The notes: generated by a model not told the origin, from the letters alone. Shown: positions 1-5,252, counted from the stretch's first letter. The stretch: 5,252 bases of DNA from Ignavibacteria bacterium (GCA_029863735.1 JAOTUT010000147.1:1-5252); one strand, 5' to 3'. A program made the numbers and translations.

Positions 1-51
1 TTGAATGAAATTTTTGAAGTAGCAAATTCAGGTGGCCTTATAACGATGTAA
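1..51 (+). CDS. Possible C-terminal tail of a gene entering from the left edge
   Basis: Frame 1 is open from the first base to a TAA at 49-51 and would encode the 16-residue tail LNEIFEVANSGGLITM. The other two forward frames are stopped within the first five bases (TGA at 2-4, and TGA at 6-8 in frame 3). This is the only forward frame that could carry a gene in from the left. Sixteen codons are too few to identify a family, and the stretch could be open by chance. Confidence 0.3.
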   Translation: MNEIFEVANSGGLITM

Positions 52-384
52 AAGGTAAATATTATTAAATTCACAACATCAAAAAATATTTAAGTATATC
101 TATTTCAGTGTCTTTATTATTATTCAATAGAAGGCAATGCGAAGACAAATAATATTCGATACAAATGCTGTTCAACGGTTAAGAAAATTTCTGGAAGTTG
201 GGTACAAAATTCCAGCATCAGCAGCTGTTCTTTTTATTGCGATTTCATATTTCTTATCATTTGCTAAAATTTCTAACCCAATATACTCAGTGCTTCTTTT
301 CATCATTTATAGTCCGTCTGTCCTATTCACTCCATTTTTTATATATGTTCCTTTTAGAGAAAAAAGATTCGGTTGGTTGGCGAT

Positions 385-391
385 TTTTTTA
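385..391 (+). other. In-phase -1 slippery heptamer T_TTT_TTA at first frame break
   Basis: In the frame of ATG 137 the codons are ATT (383-385), TTT (386-388) and TTA (389-391). This makes an exact X_XXY_YYZ heptamer of the type used by HIV-1 gag-pol. A -1 slip enters the frame that continues the hydrophobic protein, and without it translation stops at 398-400. I see no convincing downstream hairpin (only a 3-bp CCT/AGG pairing) and no upstream Shine-Dalgarno-like stimulator. Chance loss of one T from a run of eight would give the same pattern. Confidence 0.45.
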
Positions 392-560
392 TCATTGTAA
401 TTCTTCCTGCAGTTATAGGTTTTATTATCTTTCAAGATCATTTTCAAATGACCTGGATGTTTTTTCTGGTATTTCCATTTTTCTTCTTTTGTTTATTCAT
501 AAAGTATTCAGTGGATGAATGGATAAGGGAATACAATTGGCATCAGCAGTTTTTGCTGCA

Positions 561-567
561 AAAAAAG
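561..567 (+). other. In-phase -1 slippery heptamer A_AAA_AAG at second frame break
   Basis: In frame 1 the codons are CAA (559-561), AAA (562-564) and AAG (565-567). This is the same heptamer that drives -1 frameshifting in Escherichia coli dnaX. A -1 slip yields the tail EQEERRKEGLLQKRKFKSYG and a stop at 627-629. A 5-bp hairpin (CAGCA 544-548 with TGCTG 554-558) lies just 5' of the site. That is not the usual stimulatory position, and no clear 3' hairpin is visible. Loss of one A from a run of eight would look identical. Confidence 0.45.
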
Positions 568-840
568 AACAGGAAGAGAGGAGAAAAGAAGGTTTATTGC
601 AGAAAAGAAAATTTAAGAGTTATGGTTAGTCACATCTCACTATTAAGTTGTCAATCAACCACTAATTCTAAATTTTAGCATTGAATTAAATAAAGTTATT
701 GAAGAATTTAAAGCTAGGATTATAATAGCTACAAGGTTATCTATTCGTAATATTTAAAGATTTAAATTGAAGTATGACTAAATCTATTCGAATATATAAA
801 GTACTAATGAAACACTGGTTTATTTAAGGCAGGTGATAAT

Positions 841-1146
841 ATGAAAATAAAAATAATTTTTTCTGTTCTTTTAATTATACTAAGTATTGCATCTTGTTCT
901 TCTGAGGAAGATGAATTCAGGAGTAATGGAACGATCACTGGCTATGACACGAGGGAATGTTCTTGTTGTGGTGGATTTTATATAGAAATAGATAATACCA
1001 CCTATCGGTTTTATGATCTACCAAAGAATAGTAGACTGAACCTTGATAACCCTACCTTCCCCATTTATGTAAAATTGGACTGGACTAAAGATGCAAATGC
1101 CTGCTTAGGTGATGAGATAATTGTTTCTAGAATTGAAAAAAAGTAA
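841..1146 (+). CDS. Small cysteine-rich lipoprotein with CxCCGG motif, function unknown
   Basis: A 101-residue predicted lipoprotein. The signal peptide has a KIK n-region, a hydrophobic core at residues 5-16 and a lipobox IASC with the lipidated Cys at 19. It is followed by SSEEDE, an acidic stretch resembling the surface-export signal described for Bacteroidota lipoproteins, so exposure on the outer-membrane surface is possible. The mature part is about 80 residues and rich in predicted beta strand. Its notable motif is ECSCCGGFYIEID (residues 39-51), with a fourth mature cysteine at 88 (ANACLGDEI). Cys40, Cys42, Cys43 and Cys88 could form disulfides or bind a metal, but nothing in the sequence decides this. 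The start is well supported: AGGTGA at 831-836 lies 4 nt before ATG. The next gene begins 43 nt after the stop on the same strand, so the two may be co-transcribed. I know similar hypothetical lipoproteins only as uncharacterised. Confidence 0.85.
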   Translation: MKIKIIFSVLLIILSIASCSSEEDEFRSNGTITGYDTRECSCCGGFYIEIDNTTYRFYDLPKNSRLNLDNPTFPIYVKLDWTKDANACLGDEIIVSRIEKK

Positions 1147-1189
1147 CTAGTAGATTGAAATCAAATCGAAAATATTTGTTGAGACGTAT

Positions 1190-1843
1190 ATGAAAAATTT
1201 ATTTTCGTTAAAAACATTATTTGTGATTGTCTTATTTAATAATTCATTCTATTGTCAACATGATAACAGTGATATACAAATAATTCAATTAGTGACAGGC
1301 AAGGACAAAATAATTTTTAAGGTTCTTGATTATGAAACAAATGAACCACTAATTGGTGCTGCAATTTATTCCTTTGACATAAATAAAATATTGGAAACAA
1401 CTGATATTGATGGCGTTATAATAGCAGAGAAAGAATTAAAAGGAAATTTGGAAATTTCGTATATCGCCTACTATCCATATTGCTTTAAATTATTTGATAA
1501 TAGTATTGACAGCGTCGTCGTTTGGTTAAAACCAGAACCTTTACATTATGGATTAGAGGTAATTGATACGACAAAGAGAATTGAATCACCAAGTATCAAA
1601 GCGGAATCCGAAGCCAAGTTAGATTTAACTGAAGGTAAGATTCAATTACTTTCCACGTTCGAACTTTTAAAGGAACAAATTTTGTTTGCAAAAAACCATA
1701 GCTTTGAATTCAAAGTATATGATGGAAACAAATATTACATAGAAGCGTATAACGAAGTTGTAATTGACTTTCTGAATAAAAAATACAAAAGAAATATTGA
1801 AGAAGATTTACGAGAAATTTGTTGGCGAAATTACCAACCATAG
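1190..1843 (+). CDS. Secreted protein with CarboxypepD_reg-like domain and separate C-terminal region
   Basis: A 217-residue predicted exported protein. The signal peptide covers about residues 1-22 (MKNLFSLK, hydrophobic core FVIVLF, likely cleavage before Gln23). Residues 41-101 match the carboxypeptidase-regulatory-like beta sandwich pattern common in Bacteroidota: FKVLDYETNEPLIGAAIY, then TTDIDG, then LEISYIAYYPYCFKL. A short linker strand (SVVVWLKP, 109-115) and a polar stretch (about 125-150) follow. A predicted helical region at 155-217 is rich in charged and aromatic residues (FELLKEQILFAKNHSFEF; YNEVVIDFLNKKY). The first domain is best known as the N-terminal plug-proximal module of SusC-type TonB receptors, but here it stands alone with no barrel. 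A role as a periplasmic or surface accessory protein is inference. The ATG has no strong Shine-Dalgarno. A strong terminator lies 106 nt downstream. Confidence 0.8.
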   Translation: MKNLFSLKTLFVIVLFNNSFYCQHDNSDIQIIQLVTGKDKIIFKVLDYETNEPLIGAAIYSFDINKILETTDIDGVIIAEKELKGNLEISYIAYYPYCFKLFDNSIDSVVVWLKPEPLHYGLEVIDTTKRIESPSIKAESEAKLDLTEGKIQLLSTFELLKEQILFAKNHSFEFKVYDGNKYYIEAYNEVVIDFLNKKYKRNIEEDLREICWRNYQP

Positions 1844-1949
1844 AATTTTTCGCTCTATTTCATCATTAATTTCTTAAATTATTTTAAATATTTGATTCTT
1901 TAACAAAACTTTTTAATTTCGGAGTGTAATTAAAAACTACTTAAAATTA

Positions 1950-1975
1950 GCCCCGCTAAAAGCGGGGCATTTTTT
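1950..1975 (+). terminator. Rho-independent terminator
   Basis: A perfect 7-bp GC-rich stem, GCCCCGC (1950-1956) with GCGGGGC (1962-1968), closes a TAAAA loop. A single A and six T residues (1970-1975) follow. It lies about 106 nt after the stop of the 1190-1843 gene and probably ends that transcript, insulating dnaB from it. The left side lacks a clean A-run next to the stem, so function in the opposite direction is less likely. Confidence 0.9.
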
Positions 1976-1982
1976 CCGCAGA

Positions 1983-2075
1983 ATGGCAAACATAAAAACA
2001 ACGATCGAAATGAAATTCGATATTGCAAAAACTATTTTTGCTTTGGCAATGATTTTAATGTTAATATTCAGGTAA
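1983..2075 (+). CDS. Possible 30-residue hydrophobic small protein
   Basis: An ATG-started frame of 30 codons ends at TAA 2073-2075. It has a polar N-terminal third (MANIKTTIEMKFD) and a hydrophobic C-terminal stretch (IAKTIFALAMILMLIFR) long enough for one membrane pass. This layout is typical of real small membrane proteins. Against it: the ATG is only 8 nt past the terminator T-run, so it would need readthrough or a promoter inside the hairpin region; no Shine-Dalgarno is visible; and 30 codons can be open by chance in AT-rich DNA. Treat it as a candidate only. Confidence 0.25.
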   Translation: MANIKTTIEMKFDIAKTIFALAMILMLIFR

Positions 2076-2081
2076 TATTCA
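2062..2081. repeat. Direct repeat TAATATTCA x2, 11-bp period
   Basis: TAATATTCA occurs at 2062-2070 and again at 2073-2081, separated by GG. The 11-bp spacing places both copies on the same face of the helix, as expected for a cooperative protein-binding site upstream of dnaB. The sequence does not match the DnaA box. The AT-rich background makes chance repetition possible. Confidence 0.4.
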
Positions 2082-2093
2082 TTTGTAAATGAA
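2078..2093. promoter_or_regulatory. Inverted repeat TTCATTT-GT-AAATGAA, possible operator
   Basis: TTCATTT (2078-2084) and AAATGAA (2087-2093) are perfect inverted arms around a central GT. They lie about 115 nt upstream of the preferred dnaB start and overlap the second copy of the TAATATTCA repeat. The compact dyad is better explained as a dimeric regulator site than as a terminator, since the loop is too small for RNA folding. No regulator can be named. Confidence 0.35.
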
Positions 2094-2207
2094 CTAAATT
2101 TTTTATTCATATTTAATTTTTGAATTCAATAGATAATGCTAAAATCTATTAATTTCCTAGATCGAAGTTGATAAATTTTAGTGGCTTATGGTATCTACTC
2201 AAGATTT

Positions 2208-3644
2208 ATGGCAAAAACTAAAAAAACAAATAATAATGGAAACGGGTTTGATAATTCAAACTCAGCCGATGTGAAGCCGCCGGCAGCGCCAGAGATTGAA
2301 GCATCCGTACTCGGTGCAATGATGATTGAGAAAGAAGCAGTTCCAAAAGCGCTTGAAATGCTTTCACCGGATAGCTTTTATGTTAAGGCACACAAAATAA
2401 TTTTTGAAGCGATGATTTCGCTTTTCGATTCTGATGAGCCGATTGATACCGTTACTCTTTACGAAGAATTAAAAAAGCGAGGCGTACTTGAGGAAGCAGG
2501 TGGCGCAGTTTACCTCAGCAAACTATCCCAGAATATTCCTTCAGCGGCAAACATTGAATACCACGCAAAAATAATTCTTGAAAAACAGATTCTAAGAGGT
2601 TTGATAACAACCGCTCACGAAATTGCAAAGAATGCTTATGAAGGTGCAGCAGATGCATTTGATATTCTTGATGATGCTGAAAGAAGAATTTTTGATATAA
2701 CAGAAAGCCATCTTAATAAATCTTACCAGGGAATGGATAAAGCGGTAAGAGAAGCGATGGAATACATCGAGACAATTCATTCATCAACTCAGCAAAAGTT
2801 TTCCGTACCAACGGGTTTTTATGAACTTGATGAAATACTTGGTGGATTACAAAAATCAGATTTAATAATTCTTGCCGCACGACCTTCAATTGGTAAAACA
2901 GCTTTGGCTTTGTCGATTGCACGTAATGCCGCTATCGATCACAAAATTCCGGTTGGAATTTTTAGTCTTGAAATGGCAACGATGCAGTTGATCATCAGAA
3001 TGATCTGTGCCGAAGCAAGAATTAATGCACATCTTGTAAGAACAGGAAAACTTCCACATTCGGAAGGTCCGAAGCTTAGTAAAACAGTTCACAAACTTAC
3101 AGATGCACCAATTTATGTTGATGATACCCCTGCTTCAACTGTTCTTGAGATCAGAGCCAAAGCAAGGAGACTAAAATCTGAAAAAGGAATTGGATTGATA
3201 ATTATTGATTACCTTCAGCTTATGACTGGTCCAGCAAAAGCAGAGTCTCGAGAAAGAGAAATTTCTCACATATCACGTTCACTCAAATCTTTAGCAAAAG
3301 AATTGAACATTCCCGTAATGGCTCTTGCCCAACTTAACAGGGCTGTGGAAGCAAGGTCAGACAAACGTCCACAGCTTTCTGACCTGAGAGAATCCGGTTC
3401 AATTGAACAAGATGCTGATGTCGTCATGTTCCTAAACAGACCAGAATACTATGGTATGGAAAAAGATGATAATGGAGAATCATGGGAAGGAGTTGCTGAA
3501 GTAATTGTTGGTAAACAAAGAAACGGTCCTACCGGAATGACTAAGTTAGCTTTTGTTAAAGAATATGCTCGCTTTGAAAATTTAGCTCACGCAAGACAAA
3601 TTGAAGAGTTCGCTTCACTTCCTGCAGATGAAGACATTATTTAG
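2208..3644 (+). CDS. dnaB: Replicative DNA helicase DnaB
   Basis: The hexameric 5'-to-3' helicase that unwinds the chromosome at the replication fork and partners with primase DnaG through its N-terminal domain. From ATG 2208 it is 478 residues, a normal full length, with no intein. The N-terminal helical domain covers about residues 25-165 (EIEASVLGAMMIEKEAVP). A linker leads to the RecA-like ATPase domain from about 195. Walker A is AARPSIGKTA (Lys230, Thr231), with Ile where Met is common. The catalytic Glu255 is in FSLEM, Walker B is LIIIDYLQL (Asp334), the DLRESGSIEQDADVV motif starts at about 392, and the arginine-finger region is GKQRNGPTG (Lys436, Arg438). A GTG at 2181 would add nine residues (VAYGIYSRF). 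I prefer the ATG because MAKTKK opens a typical low-complexity, Asn-rich N-terminus. Neither start has a clear Shine-Dalgarno. The stop overlaps the preferred start of the next gene. Confidence 0.97.
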   Translation: MAKTKKTNNNGNGFDNSNSADVKPPAAPEIEASVLGAMMIEKEAVPKALEMLSPDSFYVKAHKIIFEAMISLFDSDEPIDTVTLYEELKKRGVLEEAGGAVYLSKLSQNIPSAANIEYHAKIILEKQILRGLITTAHEIAKNAYEGAADAFDILDDAERRIFDITESHLNKSYQGMDKAVREAMEYIETIHSSTQQKFSVPTGFYELDEILGGLQKSDLIILAARPSIGKTALALSIARNAAIDHKIPVGIFSLEMATMQLIIRMICAEARINAHLVRTGKLPHSEGPKLSKTVHKLTDAPIYVDDTPASTVLEIRAKARRLKSEKGIGLIIIDYLQLMTGPAKAESREREISHISRSLKSLAKELNIPVMALAQLNRAVEARSDKRPQLSDLRESGSIEQDADVVMFLNRPEYYGMEKDDNGESWEGVAEVIVGKQRNGPTGMTKLAFVKEYARFENLAHARQIEEFASLPADEDII

Positions 3645-4560
3645 AATTTCGGATTGCAGATTTCGGATTGTGAATTTTTGGAACAGAGGTTCTTCAGTTC
3701 TATCTCTCACTTTAATATCTCTTTCGGCATATTCATTAACATTAAACGCACAGATTTATTCTGATGATGATATAGAAATTTGCAATGAGAAAATTCAATT
3801 ATCTGTTGATAAAAATCTTGCAGAAAAACCAATCAGTGATGTTTTTATTGAAATGAGTGAAAGTTTTATAGGAACAGATTACCTTGCATATTCATTGGAA
3901 ACAGATGGTGAAGAACAGCTTGTAGTAAATCTCAGTGGACTTGACTGCACAACGTTTGTAGAATATTCACTTGCGCTGTCAAGGTGCATAAAAAAAGACA
4001 CGATTACATCTGATGACTTTTTGGAAGAACTGCAACTAATTCGCTACAGAGATGGTGAAATTAATGGTTACCCTTCAAGGCTTCATTATTTTTCAGACTG
4101 GATTACTAACAATGTTGCTAAAAAAGTAGTTGAAGACGAAACTTTACAAATGGGAGGAAAACCAATAAAATTCAACTTGAACTTTATGTCAACGCATCCA
4201 GATAGTTACAAGCAGTTAATAGAAAATCTTGATTTGATTCCTGTCATCAAGATTCAAGAAGATGAAATTAGTTCAAGAACTTATTATTACATTCCAAAAG
4301 ATGAGTTTGAATCGAAAGAAAAGTTTATTAACAGTGGTGATATAATTGCAATTACCACAACCGTTGACGGACTTGATATAGGTCACCTTGGGATAGCTGT
4401 AAGAAATGAAGATGGTAGAATTCATCTACTTCACGCTCCTAGTCCAAATACTAAAGTTCATATCACAGAACTAACTTTAGCAGATTATTTGATGAAATAT
4501 AAAAGACATTCCGGTGTGATTGTGTTGAGAGTTTTAGAACCAACCAACTTATCTCACTAA
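3628..4560 (+). CDS. Secreted DUF1460 / N-acetylmuramoyl-L-alanine amidase-like protein
   Basis: A predicted exported cell-wall hydrolase of the DUF1460 family (Pfam PF07313), which adopts an NlpC/P60-like papain fold. From ATG 3628 it is 310 residues. A signal-type core (SSVLSLTLISLSAYSLTLNA) ends at about residue 41, with probable cleavage before QIYSDDD. Family motifs occur in order: LDCTTFVEYSLAL with presumed nucleophile Cys107; LIRYRDGEINGYPSRLHYFSDWI (about 138-159); GDIIAI (237-242); IGHLGIAV with presumed catalytic His253; and HLLHAPSP with His269. All key residues are present, so it should be active on peptidoglycan or muropeptides in the periplasm; the exact bond cut is not shown. 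ATG 3628 overlaps dnaB by 17 nt. A TTG at 3601 adds nine residues. A GTG at 3670 would remove the repeat-derived residues ISDCRFRI and leave a tidier signal peptide (NFWNRG plus core). Its stop overlaps that of the convergent gene. Confidence 0.9.
   Translation: MKTLFRISDCRFRIVNFWNRGSSVLSLTLISLSAYSLTLNAQIYSDDDIEICNEKIQLSVDKNLAEKPISDVFIEMSESFIGTDYLAYSLETDGEEQLVVNLSGLDCTTFVEYSLALSRCIKKDTITSDDFLEELQLIRYRDGEINGYPSRLHYFSDWITNNVAKKVVEDETLQMGGKPIKFNLNFMSTHPDSYKQLIENLDLIPVIKIQEDEISSRTYYYIPKDEFESKEKFINSGDIIAITTTVDGLDIGHLGIAVRNEDGRIHLLHAPSPNTKVHITELTLADYLMKYKRHSGVIVLRVLEPTNLSH
3646..3686. repeat. ATTTCGGATTG tandem repeat, 14-bp period, at the dnaB/amidase junction
   Basis: ATTTCGGATTG occurs at 3646-3656 and 3660-3670 with CAG between them, giving a 14-bp period. 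ATTTTTGGAACAG at 3674-3686 resembles a decayed third copy. The array begins one base after the dnaB TAG. From memory, repeats of this TTTCGGATTGC type are scattered between genes in several environmental bacterial genomes, where they translate as strings such as ISDCRFRI. Here it falls in the amidase's open frame and confuses the choice of start. Confidence 0.7.
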
Positions 4561-5252
4561 TTTTCCCGAATTATATTCAAAATATTCTCTTCGATAGTTC
4601 TTGGTTTAAATCCAAGAGACTGAAGTTTTTCTGTATTCAAAGAAACGTCTTCTATCTTTGCATAATTTGGAATGTCATCTGTTGTAATTTTTAGAAGAAG
4701 ATTTTTATCAAATCCTGAAACTGAACAAAGCATTTCTCCAAGCTCATATCGTGATACTCTTTCAAATCCTCCGAGATTAATGATTTCTTCTTTAATATCC
4801 ATCTCAGATAAATCAGCAATTATTTTTGAAGAATCAATCAAAGAAATTGGAGTTCTGAACTGATCAATTAATAGCTTAACAGGTCTGTTACTCTTCAACT
4901 CCTCATAAATAAAATGGAAATAACTTAGTGAGTGATTCAAACCAAAACCATAAAGTAAAGCAGTTCTAAGTATCAAATAGTTATCTGTAAATTCTTTAAC
5001 CTTAGTTTCGCCTACTAGTTTTGTTTCAGCGTAAAGTGAGGCGGGAATTAATTTTGCATCTTCATTCAGAAAGAATCCTCTGTATCCTGCATAAACAAGG
5101 TCAGTTGAAATATAGATAAGCTTCGAATGATAGAGCGTACAAAGCGATGCAATATTTTTTGTTGCTGTAACATTTAAATCAAAATAATCTTTAATTGACT
5201 GGTTTTCTTTCGGAACAGGATTGGTTATTGCTGCAGTGTGAATTACAATTTC
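4557..5252 (-). CDS. RmlD-type SDR family NAD(P)-dependent reductase, N-terminus outside the window
   Basis: A minus-strand gene, open from the right edge to TAG at 4559-4557, giving 231 residues of a protein probably near 290. It belongs to the extended short-chain dehydrogenases, closest to the RmlD/RfbD substrate-binding family (dTDP-4-dehydrorhamnose reductase-like), which reduce nucleotide-activated sugars for surface polysaccharide. Fragment residues 5-12 read HTAAITNP. STDLVYAGYRG (49-59) supplies the conserved Ser49. LYAETKLVGE (73-82) is the YxxxK active site with Tyr74 and Lys78. RTALLYGFGL and DQFRTPISLID follow, then a C-terminal SLNTEKLQSLGFKPRTIEENI typical of this group. The TGxxGxxG nucleotide-binding motif lies beyond the edge, roughly 55-60 residues upstream by family comparison. 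Internal TTGs such as the one at 4976-4974 are not the start, because coding similarity continues upstream. True RmlD activity against another sugar or cofactor role is unresolved; no other rhamnose gene is visible. Confidence 0.88.
   Translation of the reverse strand, partial: EIVIHTAAITNPVPKENQSIKDYFDLNVTATKNIASLCTLYHSKLIYISTDLVYAGYRGFFLNEDAKLIPASLYAETKLVGETKVKEFTDNYLILRTALLYGFGLNHSLSYFHFIYEELKSNRPVKLLIDQFRTPISLIDSSKIIADLSEMDIKEEIINLGGFERVSRYELGEMLCSVSGFDKNLLLKITTDDIPNYAKIEDVSLNTEKLQSLGFKPRTIEENILNIIREN

Larger units (their letters stand above)
137..629 (+). pseudogene. Multi-pass membrane protein gene, broken by two homopolymer -1 frameshifts
   Basis: I do not recognise the family. Three consecutive frames read as one protein. 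Frame 2 runs from ATG 137 (MRRQIIFD...) and hits TAA at 398-400. Hydrophobic coding continues in frame 1 from about 385 (IIVILPAVIGFII). The charged C-terminal tail continues best in frame 3 from about 567 (EQEERRKEGLLQKRKFKSYG) to TAG at 627-629. Rejoined by two -1 steps this gives about 164 residues: a basic N-terminus, about four hydrophobic segments and a hydrophilic, probably cytoplasmic tail. The frame-1 continuation after 567 runs to TAG 676-678 but looks less natural (VYCRKENL...). An AGAAGG at 129-134 lies only 2 nt before ATG 137, and a stop at 128-130 prevents a longer start. Each break falls in a run of seven identical bases. That fits loss of one base (real decay or assembly error) or, less likely, programmed -1 frameshifting. 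As separate pieces they would be an 87-residue ORF at 137-400 and a TTG-started ORF at 373-678. Confidence 0.6.
1844..2207. other. Intergenic region between the envelope genes and dnaB
   Basis: About 360 bases without a confidently predicted gene and very AT-rich apart from the GC-rich terminator hairpin. It contains, in order, a possible Bacteroidota-style promoter (1891-1921), the terminator (1950-1975), a possible 30-codon peptide (1983-2075), a pair of 9-bp direct repeats (2062-2081) and an inverted repeat (2078-2093). The dnaB promoter should lie in the last 120 bases or so, but I cannot place it with confidence. Confidence 0.6.

Noticed and set aside
198..518. 106-codon frame overlapping the membrane-protein gene
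   Set aside because: It is a shadow frame, rich in Phe/Ser/Tyr from T-rich DNA. The frames that join across the homopolymers give a better, continuous membrane protein.
647..757. Open frame-2 stretch of about 35 codons (NQPLILNFSIELNKVIEEF...)
   Set aside because: It has no plausible start codon, no ribosome binding site and no recognised motif. It could be a gene remnant but chance is enough in AT-rich DNA.
767..800. TTGAAG followed by TATATA/TATAAA as a promoter for the lipoprotein gene
   Set aside because: The spacing is 20-22 bp and both boxes are weak. AT-rich DNA yields such matches often.
2082..2122. TTTG (2082-2085) with AATTTTTG (2115-2122) as a Bacteroidota-type dnaB promoter
   Set aside because: The spacer of 29 bp is too long for the usual pattern and the -7 element has a mismatch at its first base.
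2592..3092. Three minus-strand frames of 62-69 codons inside dnaB
   Set aside because: They lie antisense to a strongly conserved coding sequence and have Cys/His/Ser-rich compositions typical of shadow frames.
4672..4863. 63-codon plus-strand frame within the SDR gene
   Set aside because: Antisense to the recognised reductase motifs, with no independent support.
4557..4976. Reading the minus-strand gene as a complete 139-residue protein starting at TTG 4976
   Set aside because: The same frame continues to the window edge and carries the SDR motifs STD and YxxxK upstream of that TTG, so the gene is an edge-truncated longer protein.
1..5252. Search for CRISPR arrays, tRNAs, transposases, toxin-antitoxin or defence modules
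   Set aside because: No regular spaced repeats, cloverleaf-like segments, transposase motifs or paired small toxin/antitoxin genes were seen by eye.

Overview
The window looks like part of an AT-rich chromosome from the Bacteroidota/Chlorobiota/Ignavibacteria side of the tree. The basis is indirect: clear Shine-Dalgarno sequences are scarce, a small lipoprotein carries an acidic stretch just after its lipobox cysteine, a secreted protein carries a CarboxypepD_reg-like domain, and a DUF1460 amidase-like protein is present. The phylum is an inference from protein style and cannot be proved here.

Left part (1-1843): AT-rich, poorly characterised, envelope-flavoured genes. A possible C-terminal tail of a gene beyond the left edge ends at 51. 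At 137-629 lies a four-helix membrane protein gene whose reading frame is broken twice. Each break sits in a 7-base homopolymer that is also an in-phase -1 slippery heptamer (T_TTT_TTA, then A_AAA_AAG). Rejoined, it encodes about 164 residues. It is followed by a small cysteine-rich lipoprotein (841-1146) and a secreted protein with a CarboxypepD_reg-like domain plus a separate C-terminal region (1190-1843).

Middle (1844-2207): mostly non-coding. It holds a strong rho-independent terminator (1950-1975), a possible 30-residue hydrophobic peptide (1983-2075), a 9-bp direct repeat with an 11-bp period, and a 7-bp inverted repeat upstream of dnaB.

Right part (2208-5252): conserved genes. dnaB encodes a complete replicative helicase without an intein. 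It is followed, overlapping or nearly so, by a secreted DUF1460 (N-acetylmuramoyl-L-alanine amidase-like) cell-wall enzyme. The junction carries a 14-bp-period ATTTCGGATTG repeat that has been absorbed into the amidase's N-terminal reading frame. The amidase gene converges with a minus-strand RmlD-type SDR reductase gene that runs off the right edge; the two stop codons overlap by 4 bp.

I see no CRISPR array, tRNA, rRNA, transposase, toxin-antitoxin pair or recognisable defence system. The observation most worth checking is the doubly slippery membrane-protein gene. The most likely explanation for it is still pseudogene decay or homopolymer error rather than a new recoding system.
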